This document shows, piece by piece, positions 34,512-44,722 of a stretch of 64,000 bases of DNA. Source of the DNA: Endomychus coccineus (Eukaryota; Arthropoda; Insecta; Coleoptera; Endomychidae). The notes beneath the pieces were generated by a model. That model searched no databases. It saw only the letters and a program-made list of their open reading frames with translations, and was not told the origin of the DNA. Location of the stretch: positions 22,796,297 to 22,860,296 of the forward strand of contig OY294068.1 in the NCBI GenBank assembly GCA_958510875.1, read 5' to 3'. Numbering within the stretch: position 1 is the stretch's first letter; each line of letters opens with the position of its first letter. Made by a program: the position numbers and the translations under genes.

Positions 34512-35426
34512 TACCGGGATGGTTGTGGAATCTGAAACGTGTGTCTTACTTTACGTTTGAAATAATTATGTCATAATTAATGTGAAGTTTCTAAAAGTGC
34601 GAAATTTCGCAATTTTATACGAATATTGCAACACTCAGAAGTCTTTAGCGCTTTGGATTCCGGGATTTTCACGTGGTCTATCGAAATTAGAAGGTTCGAA
34701 TTATCTAAAAACATAATTGCATGAACGCCAGACGTCCTATGTATTCAGCTACTAACGAAGTTATTTTGACATATACCTAGAGGAGCTCGCTGCGCGTAAG
34801 TTAGAGTCTTGTTAACTTGGGGCCGTTTCTTGCCCCGTGCAACCGGCGCCAGTTGTGATAAAGTATTTTTGACTATGGGCCGCTAGCTTTTACCCGCTTC
34901 GTGTATATTTAATTCCCTTTGGTACGTCACACGTTAGAAGCGAGTAGCTGAGATCTGAGAGTAGCTCAAGCTGTTTTAATTAAATTTTCCTATTTAATGG
35001 ACATTTATCGAAAAGAGAAGGGCCGTCGGGCAAAGTCCGATACTAACTCTAACTACATGGAGCGAAAACGGCACGCGAAAAGTCGTCGTAAAGCCGTATT
35101 AGGTACAACCAGTTTGCACTTTTCTAACTCTGGTGCTAGGGGCTTCTTACGTGAACGTCATTCGCTTTACGGAAAATCAACTATTTCAGAACAGTTTTTG
35201 ACCCGGATTGTGGCTATCACGACCTCTGAAAAGGTTCAAAGTTCACATAATTATTTCATAATTTGTAGTTCATTATTGTATTACAACTGAAATAAATAGG
35301 TATGAAATTTGTAGGTTATTGATGGTGTCAGTGTGACAGTGACATAATTATTTCAAACGTAAAGTAAGACACACGTTTTAGATTCCACAGCCACCCTTGA
35401 CCAAGATAATTGTTGATATCCCGGTA
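34512..35426. mobile_element. TIR element, family B (copy B1)
   Basis: The left end 'TACCGGGAT' lacks part of the arm; after it comes 'GTTGTGGAATCTGAAACGTG'. The right end is the complement of 'TACCGGGATATC' plus a matching arm ('GTGGAATCTAAAACGTGTGT'). The interior matches copy B2 at 39692-40700 almost throughout. TA adjoins the 'CCGGGAT' core at both ends. A 97-codon open frame inside (34997-35290) is not shared intact with other copies and is not considered a gene. Confidence 0.82.
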
Positions 35427-35429
35427 TTT

Positions 35430-36495
35430 TGATACATCCTTATGTACTATTTATCTACTGTGAGATATCTCATACATAGTCGGGTTCTTGTAAATTAGAA
35501 AGACTGCGTAGATTCCGCATCATCATGATTAAAAGATATCCTTGTAAAAGCGTATTATTTATATAACACTCAAGCTACACATTTTCCACGTACTCCTTTG
35601 AATCAGCTCGAGACCGCACCAGCAAGAGCGGAAGAAAATTAAGCAGATAAGAAGTATATTGGATCTAAATTTCTTGAAAGCTTTCCAAGTTGGCATTAAG
35701 AAATGACATTAAAAATGAACGTAGTGCAAAAGCAAGGATAAAAGAGTTAGTATTATGGGTATAAAGTTCACTAACAACCCCTCTACGTACTTCATAGATA
35801 ATCTTCAATTTCACGGAATAGTCCGGATTAAGACGCGCTGGCAATTTCACAATGCCATACCGGTGCAAAAGATAATCGCTACGGTTTCGGCATAATTAGC
35901 GATCATTAGGTTGTGTTGCGCAGGCTGTGACATTTGTTTAACTTATGTTTTACGCAACATAAACAACTAACTGGGACGTTACGCGGATTAAACGAACTCC
36001 AAGCCACGCCAAGCTTTATCGATCTCAGAGTCTCGTGTTCTATATGTAAATTTACTTTAGACGCTGTTGAACGCATAAGAAAATGTAGTTTGGGTGTGTG
36101 GGGAAATAGCCAAGAATAACTTTTTAACTTTAAATTAGATTTCAGTTTGATAAGAAGTTATATGTTTTATTGACAATAAAATTTGATTCGAAGTGTTAGA
36201 TCTCAATCTATATTTTGAACTCGCTATAGACGATTATTCATTCCATGGTTGACTGTTCCATTGGTATTGGTTAAGGCGAAGTGGTATAATCTTTGCTTAT
36301 CCATTTCCAATCGCGTTCTCCAGTAGAAAAGTTTTTATATGCAAATCATTGATAAGGAATTGATTACAACGTAAATTTATTTCTCAAGTGGTTCAATTTG
36401 TAGATACATGCATTTTTTTTATTTTTGAGGTGAACTTTCTTAAGTTACTCCTAAGGGGACGCTAATGTTAGTCGATATCGATATTATGTTAAGAA
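35430..36495. other. no gene recognised
   Basis: Open frames at 35665-35868 (-) and 35934-36119 (+) are unassigned and without domain-like motifs. Confidence 0.4.
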
Positions 36496-36503
36496 CTAGA
36501 CTT

Positions 36504-37169
36504 CAGTGGCGGCGCGTGAGTTATGAATGAGGGTGGGCACAAGAAAATGTCTCCTATTTCTCCTATTTTTGATGCTGGGAAAAACGTCTATGACTTTGTT
36601 GTCCGGGAAAGAAGTTCGGCCACTTCTTTTCTATTTTCAGGACCGCCAATCAGTCGATCATCTGACATTGTTCAATTGCCTTTTGCAGTTGAAAACTGCC
36701 GATCCTGCGCATTTGAGTCTTATTAAATAATATTTCCCCATGTGGCATAGTGAAATGAAATATTTTCAACCAGTAGAGAAATTCCGGGCAATTCAAATGT
36801 TTCAATAAACCACTTGCTTCACTAATGGTAACTGAATTTATCCCACCTTCTTCAATAATTGTGTCTAAACATTCTTTGAAAGAATCATGGTGTTCAAATG
36901 ATGTAATGTAACGTAAATGTTAATAATTCAAAGGCTCCGCAGTGTACACTATCAGGACAAGACGTTTACTGGAGATACGTTACTTTGTGCCCCAAACCGA
37001 CGGTATAAGCGCGTATGGTGAAGATAACCGTAATCAGCAGAATCATATTTGAAATAGGTACACTTCAGAACGTTCTCCGCAACATAGTATTGAGCATTAG
37101 CATTGCATGTGCCTGACGCGCGGAATAAAATGCACGTGCCCTTGTGACTTATAGTACCAGCCGCCACTG
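36504..37169 (-). mobile_element. 666-bp non-autonomous hAT element with perfect 8-bp target duplication
   Basis: Starts 'CAGTGGCGGCGCGTG' and ends with the complement 'AGCCGCCACTG'. The 8-mer 'CTAGACTT' stands on both sides (36496-36503 and 37170-37177). On the minus strand it keeps about 80 open codons (36915-36680) of a hAT transposase middle region: 'HDSFKECLDTIIEEGGINSV', 'EFLYWLKIFHFTMPHGEILF'. The rest of the transposase is deleted. Its end lies only about 40 bases from the semaphorin exon at 37217. Confidence 0.95.
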
Positions 37170-37216
37170 CTAGACTTGAGAAGATTGAGAAATTAGTGAA
37201 GCAACAGAATACTTAC

Positions 37217-37325
37217 GTCATCTTTCCCTTTCATAACACACATTTTGGCATCTTGATCGTTCGAAAACCATGTCAGTCTTTGTTGTTCTGCAAATTCATC
37301 TAAACTTAAATTGTACACCAAATTC
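37217..37325 (-). CDS. Sema1a: semaphorin (Sema-1a-like) internal exon, start of sema domain
   Basis: This 109-nt exon encodes 'NLVYNLSLDEFAEQQRLTW' followed by 'FSNDQDAKMCVMKGKDD'. It is the first conserved strand region of semaphorins: 'RN.VYNLSL', then a tryptophan-containing stretch, then 'C..KGK..DD' just before 'CQNYIR'. The acceptor 'TTTGATTTCAG' precedes it and 'GTAAGTAT' follows. The first base completes a codon begun upstream ('..AG/G' = Arg, giving 'ARNLVYN' as in relatives), and the last codon ends exactly at the donor. It joins in phase 0 to the 8051-8246 exon. The preceding exon, which should end '..LLVGAR', was not found up to 64000, so it is distant or outside. Confidence 0.92.
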
Positions 37326-37489
37326 CTGAAATCAAAGAGAAAAACATTTAGTACTTAGAATGTTTGCAATATCCATGAATACTTTGGGATATATAACAAT
37401 AAGTCATCTGGAGAGTTTTGGATAAACAGAAAAACAATTAGTGAATAATATAATAACTTTAATGAACCTACAGAATAATAAACGAAATA

Positions 37490-37950
37490 AAAGGAAGAAA
37501 AACATGAGGATTAATACACAGAAAACTAAAACCATGGTTATGGGAAGAGGAGAATTGAAATACAATATACAACTGGATGGAAAACATTTAGAACAAGTGA
37601 AAACCTATAAATAACCAGTATAGTGGGAAAGGCAAAAAAACATTGAAAATGAAATTTATAGACAGAAATTAAATATTGTCATGGCATGGTAGAAATATCA
37701 ATAGAACAAGTACAGCTTCAATGGCTAGGATAAATAATGAGGGTGGAAGATGATAGAGCAGTTAAAGTAAGACTGAAATCTGAAGAAACAAGAAAAAGAG
37801 TGAGAGAAAAAGAGAAGACAGAGAAATCTCTGGGATGACGAAGTACATACAGCTGCAGATAAAAAGGAGTGAAATAGGACAAAATATAAGAGCTAGCAGG
37901 AGAGAAATTCCAACATAGATTCACACGAAAGGATAGAAAAACTGAAAAAT
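37490..37950 (+). mobile_element. LINE relic with RTE-like C-terminal region
   Basis: 'INTQKTKTMVMGRGELKYNI' and 'LEQVKTYKYLGSIVGKGKK' (with a frameshift) are the block after the reverse transcriptase core. Later come 'RMEDDRAVKVRLKSEETRKR' and a degraded 'KTEKSL' version of the 'GRP..TW.DEV' C-terminus. This layout is typical of RTE-like and related LINEs. No upstream catalytic motifs remain. Confidence 0.75.
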
Positions 37951-37979
37951 AAGTGAGCAATTGTTATTTGCCATCTTGC

Positions 37980-38290
37980 CAATATCAAGATTTGATGAGA
38001 GAGCTCTCAAAATAATCGAACGTTGGTGTGAAGACCACTCTTTGAACGTTAATGCATCAAAAACAGAGCAGCTCCTTCTCACGAGAAAAAGAAATTACTT
38101 AGTATCATTCTAATGCTATCGTCGAAGGTTGTATACCTGAGTATGATCTCTGACAGCAAGCTCACATGGGATCTCATCTCGCAGCGATATGTAAATCAAC
38201 TGAGATCAATTGACCACGTGACTTCCCTAACTTTTGTTAGCAAAATGGCTTTCGGACACTCCTGCGGGTCAAATCTATATGATTATAGTA
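37980..38290 (+). mobile_element. I/LOA-type LINE fragment after the RT core
   Basis: The translation reads 'ERALKIIERWCEDHSLNVNA' and 'SKTEQLLLTRKRN' and, after frameshifts, 'MISDSKLTWDLISQRYVNQ'. This corresponds to 'W....GL.VNP.KTE...FTR' and 'LD.KLTW..H' of LINE ORF2. Only about 300 bases remain. Confidence 0.78.
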
Positions 38291-38385
38291 ACATAAAATA
38301 TATTGGAAATTATTAAAGACGCTATATTAAACTCTACCTTACATTGCATTTTTTTTCAAATTGTCTACATAATGTATCTCACCAC

Positions 38386-38628
38386 CATAGTCAACGTATA
38401 CCAGGTCTGCCGGAGCCTCCCTTCTACTCTTTTTAAAATTTTAGTGCAATCTGATTGGTCGTTTATTTCGTTTATTTAATGTTATAGACAAGGACATAAT
38501 ATGATGTTGTTACGTACCGGCAACGAGCTGATGAGAGCAAGGCTGTGATTGGAGGAGCTGGGTGACGTCACCCAGCGCGAGAAACGATGGAACGGAGGCT
38601 CCGGCAGACCTGGTATACTTTGACTATG
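38386..38628. mobile_element. 243-bp MITE with perfect 9-bp target duplication
   Basis: The 35-base inverted ends ('CATAGTCAACGTATACCAGG' ... 'TCTGCCGGAGCCTCC') match on the two strands except for one base. 'TCTCACCAC' flanks both sides (38377-38385 and 38629-38637). Nine-base duplications are typical of Mutator-like elements, so a MULE-derived MITE is the leading guess. The interior is non-coding and contains the palindrome 'GGGTGACGTCACCC'. Confidence 0.93.
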
Positions 38629-38639
38629 TCTCACCACTA

Positions 38640-39690
38640 TGTTTTATACTGGCACCTGCTGTCAAATTGACTTTCAAAATTATTCACACTATAATATAAC
38701 CTTGTTCAATACTGACTGACACTTGCTATCACATGAACTATCAAAATTTGCCATAGAGTAGAGTAAAGACATAAAGTAGACTGCTACGTCACATCGAAGA
38801 CGTCACTTTATCTTAAAATGAGAGCTCCGGACACTGTTGTAAGTTAAATATGAGCGTATGATATCCTATGACATCAACGAGGCTAAATAATTTCGAAATA
38901 GGTTTTGCTACAAGAATACTACTTCACTACGATTTGTTAAATTTCAAATCCATACAGGCTTCTTCTCAAAAATAGAGAAAATTGCTAATATTTTTGAACA
39001 CCCCTCGTATAAATACTCAGGTTCAAGTGAAATATGAATCATACTCCCGACCTAAACTTAAGAATTAATCCTTGAATCACGCAATTGATGTCATGTCTTT
39101 GTAAATTCGATTGCACGTCCTTTTAAAGTCTTGGTTTGTACAAATGGCTCTCATTCGTTTGATTTTGTACACCTGTCACGACGAAACTACGACGAAGCTT
39201 GGTCGTTGGGTTTCTTCCCCACAGGTACTGCCTCACAACTCATGCTAAAAATAGACGATGGTGTAAGAGTTTTTGCGTGCAAACGTTTAATTTAACTGTG
39301 CCGTTTTTAAAGGTTTATGTAGACGTCAAAGTTTCGAAAGCAATTCAAGAAAGTAATTCGAACTCATTTACCATTGTATTTTCGAAGATGTCGTGTTATT
39401 ACGGTGAGAAATCTTGAAGCGTGATTCTTCTTCGTATTGAACTTTAATGTCAGAAGGCAGATACATTAACTTGTCTACATAAACTGGTAAATACATCTGT
39501 ATTGACTCAATTCATTCAGGAATCACTAAACATCATTCAAAATTCGATTTCTAATTCAGAACAATTTTATACAGGTTGAATTTTAGAGATTGGGTATTGA
39601 GATTCAATTAGTGTCATAAAGTCGGCATTAATACATTGATGTTTTAAGTATATGTATATGTATTAAGAATCCACTGGTTAGCAATTTTCT
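38640..39690. other. no gene recognised
   Basis: DNA outside the semaphorin intron proper (upstream of the 37217 exon on the minus strand). A 72-codon plus-strand frame at 39199-39417 is unassigned. Confidence 0.35.
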
Positions 39691-39691
39691 T

Positions 39692-40700
39692 ATACCGGGA
39701 TATCAAAAATTATCTTGGTCAAGGGTGGTTGTGGAATCTAAAACGTGTGTCTTACTTTACGTTATCAAAACTTGTGTCAAATTAATTAATTTGAAGTTTC
39801 TAAAAGTGAGAAATTTTCTCAATTTTATACGAATGTTATAATACTCAGAAGTCTCTAGCGCTTTAGACTCCGGGATTTTCACGTGGCCTATCGAAATTAA
39901 AAGGTTCGAATTGTATAAAAACACAATTGCATGAACGCCAGACGTACTATGTAATTAGCTACGAACGTAATCATTTTGACATATGCCTCGAGGAGTTCGC
40001 TACGCGTCAGTTAGAGTTTATACTTTTTACCTCGATCTTGTTAATTCGGGGCCGTTTTATGCCCCGTGCGGACGGCGGCAGTTGTAATAAAGTGTTTTCG
40101 GCTATAGGCCGCTAGCTTTTAACCGCTTTTGGGTATATTTTAGTAGCTAGAAAATTCCCTTTGGTACGTCGCACGTTAGACGCGCGTAGCTGAGACCTGA
40201 GAGTACCTGTTTCTATTTTAATTGAATTTTTCTATTTAATCGACATTTTGGGGCCCGAGACTATGCTATTTAGTTGGCCCTGTTCATAAACTAACGACAT
40301 GGAGCGAAAACCTAATGCGAAAAGTCTTCGTAAAGACGTTCTATGTTCTTAATATTTGCACTTTTCTAACTCGCGAGCTACGCGCTCCTCACGTGAACGA
40401 TATTCGATTTATCGAAAATTAACCAATTTAAAACAGTTTTCGACCCCGTTTGTGGCTATTGCGACCTTGTAAAAGGTTTAAAGTTGACATTTCGTTTTAC
40501 ATTCCATAACCACCCTTGACCAAGATAATTTTTAATTTGTAGTTCATTATTGTTTTACAAATGAAATAAATAGGTATGAAATTTGTAGGTTATTGATGAT
40601 GTCAGTGTGACAGTCCCATAATTATTTCAAACGTAAAGTAAGGCACACGTTTTAGATTCCACAACTACCCTTGACCAAGATAATTTTTGATATCCCGATA
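39692..40700. mobile_element. TIR element, family B (copy B2), about 1 kb
   Basis: The most complete B copy. Inverted arms of about 60 bases start 'TACCGGGATATCAAAAATTA' (39693) and, from the right end, 'TATCGGGATATCAAAAATTA', continuing 'TCTTGGTCAAGGGT' and 'TGTGGAATCTAAAACGTGTG'. A third, internal arm-like piece ('AACCACCCTTGACCAAGATA') lies at about 40506. TA adjoins both ends, but no longer duplication is clear. The interior has no coding frame but contains conserved GC-rich blocks shared with B1, B3 and C2. Confidence 0.88.
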
Positions 40701-41014
40701 ATATACGAACTCATGTCAACAAAGTTTATATACGACTGAAACCAAAAAATATAACGGTCAAGTATCTACTTTCGAACCAGATATTAAAGAGCATTATTTG
40801 ATCATTCTACCTAAAATATACTTTCAACATTATAAAGACGCATATAGAAATTGACAAGGGTTTTAATTAATTAAATTAGTATAAATTTGACTTAATGACT
40901 GAATATCAGTTCTATGATGTACAGACTTGGACTCACGTTTCAAGTGAATCATTTCCAGAATAGATCTTCTATAATAATTGGTTTCCTTAATTAATACTAT
41001 ATACTTAATACTTA

Positions 41015-41250
41015 AAACATTAATGTGTTATAGTTTCGATTATTCGTGTTTCTGTTCGTTTCGGCGACGTGGGTATTCTTAATTGAAATTGATGCGATAA
41101 GGATGCTTTGTGCTGATACAATTAGTTTTAAGAAATCCCGTTTTGAACATAATACATCTTCTGATGATGGTCGTGAGACCGAAACGTATGTATAGACGAA
41201 AATAATAAGCATATGTGTGGTGTGACCCATTTCCCAAAAATTTGTATATA
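41015..41250 (+). repeat. Penelope-associated 3' repeat, copy 1
   Basis: This stretch matches 59996-60232 over about 235 bases ('CGATTATTCGTGTTTCTGTT', 'ATACAATTAGTTTTAAG'). At 59-60 kb it stands downstream of a Penelope-like endonuclease relic on the same strand, which is why I read it as that family's 3' region. It contains the hammerhead-like motif at 41156-41195. Confidence 0.82.
41156..41195 (+). ncRNA. hammerhead-ribozyme-like motif
   Basis: 'CTGATGA' at 41161-41167, an extra T, then 'GGTC GTGA GACC' (helix II with a GTGA loop), then 'GAAACGTATGTA'. The outer helix I is weak in this copy. The order of core strands and the very short helix III fit the hammerhead forms described in Penelope-like elements. 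The extra base before helix II departs from the textbook core. Confidence 0.55.
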
Positions 41251-41832
41251 AAGTGTTGAGTAGTGTATATCGGGATCGATAGAAGACGAAGTCCGAAGTT
41301 TGTTAATATAAAAACAGCCGACCACGTTTTGAACGGTCGGTCACATTCAAATCTCGAGCTTTCAATTCCCAAATTGAAATGCGCTTATCTGCGAGTAAAA
41401 CCTGGCTACTTCTGAATTTCCTATCGGGTTGGACGGTATTTCGACTGCATTCCTGACATGTCGGCACGGATTTTCTGATCCCAATGTGCAACGGTAATGT
41501 GCTTTCGAGAATATGAAATGTCTCATACAATGGTTCATGACAACAATATTTCAATAACAAGAAGGACGAAAGGTTTTTCGTTCACAATTCAAATATTCCC
41601 AATATGAAATTGAAAACATAAATTGCACCTATATGTGCATTGTGCATGTGTATAACACATTTGTCCAACGGTAATCAGTTTTTATTTTTTTTAAACAAGA
41701 ATAATTACATCTTGACCTTTTACATTGGAAGATACAACTGGAGTGGAAATTGAAAGTGAAATTTGATAAATTGAAAATGTTGAAAACACATCACCTAATT
41801 GAGAGAATCATGAAACACTAACTAGCCAGACT
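41251..41832. other. no gene recognised
   Basis: Open frames at 41303-41560 (-) are unassigned; no terminal repeats seen. Confidence 0.35.
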
Positions 41833-42548
41833 GAAATGAAATGTAAAAAATCGAGTCAAAGTTGCATTATCCACTGCAAATCCTCCTCACAATCATTGTA
41901 CAATAGAATTTGCTAGGTAAGGAATAGCTGATAATAAGTTTGTAATAGCTGGAGCCCCTCAAAAAGATATTTGACCTCAAGGTAAAACATAACCTAAAAA
42001 AACAGTTGCTATTACTATAAATAAAATAAGGACTCCTACTGTTTATGTTAATACTAAATTTGATGAATTATAATAAAGCCCTCGTCCAATATGAAAATAA
42101 ATAGTAATAAAAAATATTGAAGCTCCATTAGGACAATAGTGTATTGCTAAGAATAGTCCTGTAATAATTTGGATTATTAAACAAATTCCTAATAGAGATC
42201 CAAAATTGAAATATTTGATGGAGTTAGTAAATCAATTAATAAATTATTAATGATTTTTAATAAGGGAGGAGTTTATCGTAAAGGTATTTTTATTACAATT
42301 TTTGTTGTAAAGTTCCTTTATTTAATTTACAAATTTTTACAATTGCAATTATATTTAATAATAAGTGAAAAATAATCATAATTATAATTAATCTTGAAGG
42401 TATATTATAAAATTTTCTTATAGATAAGTTAAAATTATTATTATAATTAAAATTAAAAACAGATTTATTCATAAAATTAATTGGAATAAAAATTGTTATT
42501 AAATTAAAATAAGAAAAATAAAATTTTTCATTTGAACCAATTCTTGTT
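41833..42548 (-). other. nuclear mitochondrial insert 2 (numt): nad6-cytb
   Basis: Mitochondrial DNA on the minus strand: the 3' part of nad6 (about 42548-42290) followed by the start and first half of cytb (about 42285-41833). nad6 reads 'SNEKFYFSYFNLITIFIPIN' and 'IAIVKICKLN'; cytb reads '[11 protein letters not shown]', '[18 protein letters not shown]', '[20 protein letters not shown]' and 'LSAIPYL'. About 60 codons are missing between 'LAIHY' and 'NGAS', and frames are broken. It overlaps numt 1 in cytb, where the two differ at roughly one base in ten, so they are separate or old copies. Confidence 0.93.
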
Positions 42549-42551
42549 AAG

Positions 42552-42735
42552 TCAAATCTTTTTCCGCCGAGCTATTTCTTCGAGTTTGGAAATAGACGTA
42601 AAATCCATCCAAGAGCTCTGCAGAATATACGCCGGTGATTGTTTTGTCCTTTTCAAGGTAATCGATATGGACGATACCCAAAAAATTGTCGCCATGGGGA
42701 TGTTGGGATTATGTAAAGAGCATTTATCTTTCTTC
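42552..42735 (-). mobile_element. mariner transposase fragment
   Basis: Read on the minus strand: 'GIVHIDYLEKDKTITGVYSA' and 'ELLDGFYVYFQ', with 'MATIFW' just upstream in another frame. This is the mid-transposase block found also in mariner 1 ('VFWDAHGIVHI ... LLDRFDADL'). It directly adjoins numt 2. No terminal repeats were seen. Confidence 0.82.
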
Positions 42736-42929
42736 AACTACCGGATCGCCTAAGTATGAATTAGAAAGTGTCTGTATAGTTATATGATGAGGCAAAATTA
42801 TTACATTTGAACTTTTTAAAAATCATAGTATTTGCCGAATATCTATACCTTTCCTTGTGAATCGTCTGCAAAGTAATCTGTTCCGATAGAAAATGAAATA
42901 ATAAATGTTCATCACCAAGATGAAATTTT

Positions 42930-43575
42930 ACTTAGCACTTACCAGACCCATCGTGCAGTGATGTTTGTTGCATGGGGCGTGTCCAATCAGGAATGCAATA
43001 AGATTCCTCATTTCTTATCCTATTAGTCGGTTGGAGTGCGACATACGAGGCGGTTTCCTACAATAGCAACGATGCTCTGTCTCGAGCCATTTTTGGATTA
43101 CAGATTTCACTCTGTCATCAGAAATGCCACAAGTTGGATCTGGTCCAATTAAGGGTTGTTCCACCCACGCTTTAGCGAGTGCGACGACAGTTTAAGTCCC
43201 TTCGCGTCTGATTTCTTCAGATGCCCATACGAGTTTTACTCTATTGGGGTACACATTGTGAGGTGATTGTTTATGACTCTAGTGTCTTAAGGATTGCTAG
43301 ATTGCTAATTATGATTGGAAGTTGTCTATTCTCATAGACCCTGTCCCTCATAATTCGAGCACATGTTGTAATTGCTAGTATTTTTACTTGGAATTCTGTT
43401 ACGAGTGTTGCTAGGTTCAAAGACATTTTTTCCGCTTGGTCCGTTGTCTCGACTATTCCAGCTCGGTCTTGGTGCCTTCGGTAAACCATATGGAATTGGT
43501 AGCATATGAGGATAATCCCCAGTTTTCTCCCCTCTCCGTTCAAGGTTTGAATCTTCTACCTGATATGTTGTTATG
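42930..43575 (-). mobile_element. I/LOA-type LINE ribonuclease H relic
   Basis: On the minus strand it matches the 27.6-28.2 kb copy: 'ILICYQFHMVYRRHQDRAGI', then remnants of the ribonuclease H fold, then 'PTCGISDDRVKSVIQKWLET' and 'RMSHSNRLI'. Several frameshifts. The upstream part of the same family lies at 47450-47085 on the same strand, so the two may be one insertion split by 3.5 kb of later DNA. Confidence 0.78.
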
Positions 43576-44300
43576 GACAGTCTGAATTGCTATAAACATT
43601 CATTAATGTATGGAACTGTCTGTCATGTAAATTGTATGTGATTATATTAGCTGTCAAAAACGTCCCTTCTATCCGTTTTCTATTGAGTTATACTCAGCGG
43701 GTCCCTACGTCGTATAAGGAACATATCTCATGTCCGTTGGATTTATAGTTTCGGAAATCAAATATAATCATACTCCGTTTCTCGAAGATGGAGGATTTAT
43801 TGCTTCATAAGTTTAATTTCTTTAGACTATAAGCACATACGTCATATTTTTCCATAATGCTTTTTTCTGTTTTATAAAACAAATGAAAACGTTCCATGAA
43901 AAGTAAGTACTATAATAGATGGGAGAATTAGCGTGAATGTCACTCCAAAATTACAGGAAAATAACAAGAGCTTTTAGATGCGCATAGGTAAGTTAGTTAA
44001 ACGTTAACCATGTAATTACGTATGTATTACAAACGAGAAGGCGATTTGCAAGTGGAATTTGTTGAGAAACTAGTTAGTTGTGCAGTGAAATAGCGTTACT
44101 TACAATCATTGTCGCCATTTCATTATTCCTTTATTTTCCACCGGATTTCATATTTGCATTCTTACATTCGAGGGAATTGATGTTGGGAAGATGTTTTCAA
44201 ATTTTCAGGAATTGAGTTTCGCTTCTTAAGTTTGAAGCACATAATAAATCACAAGAGACACAAAACAATGGGTTCTTTTAAGCTATTGCATATATTAAGC
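43576..44300. other. no gene recognised
   Basis: No coding relic or clear repeat seen. Confidence 0.35.
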
Positions 44301-44307
44301 TATTGCA

Positions 44308-44722
44308 TATAGCTTTTATCGCGGGCTTTGAGCGCGGCGACCGAATCAAGAAATTCCGTAACGAAAAATAATGTAAGACCTAAACACCTAACATGTGTCA
44401 AATTAATTAATTAATTTGAAGTTTCTAAAAGTGAGGAATTTCGCTATTTTATACGAATGTTATAACATTCTAGCGCTTTAGACTCCGGGATTTTCACGTG
44501 GCCTATCGAAATTAGAAGGTTCGAATTATCTAAAAACATAATTGCATGAAATCCAGACGTCCTCTGTAATTAGCTACGAACGAAATCATTTTGACATATG
44601 CCTCTAGGAGCTCGCTACGCGTCAGTTAGAGTTTATACGTTAGACGCGCGTATATATATATATAGCTTTTAACGCGGGCTTTGAGCGCGGCGACCGAATC
44701 AAGAAATTCCGTAACGAAAAAT
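44308..44722. repeat. 62-bp direct repeats flanking a family B fragment (B3)
   Basis: 'GCGGGCTTTGAGCGCGGCGA' with its surroundings occurs at 44308-44370 and again at 44661-44722. Between them (44371-44660) is a fragment of the B family, sharing 'CTAGCGCTTTAGACTCCGGG' and 'GAGCTCGCTACGCGTCAGTT' with B2, but without its terminal arms and with an internal deletion. Confidence 0.8.

Larger units (their letters stand above)
8247..37216 (-). other. Sema1a: semaphorin intron of about 29 kb
   Basis: The donor 'GTAAGT' at 37216-37211 and acceptor 'CAG' ending at 8247 (minus strand) join two exons in phase 0 to give 'KGKDD/ENCQNYIR', the expected semaphorin order. The intron holds at least a dozen transposon relics and a mitochondrial insert, listed separately. 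Confidence 0.85.

Noticed and set aside
37718..37960. 80-codon minus-strand frame rich in Phe and Ser
   Set aside because: Antisense to a LINE C-terminal region with readable motifs on the plus strand.
42532..42753. 73-codon plus-strand frame
   Set aside because: Antisense to a mariner transposase fragment and running into numt DNA.
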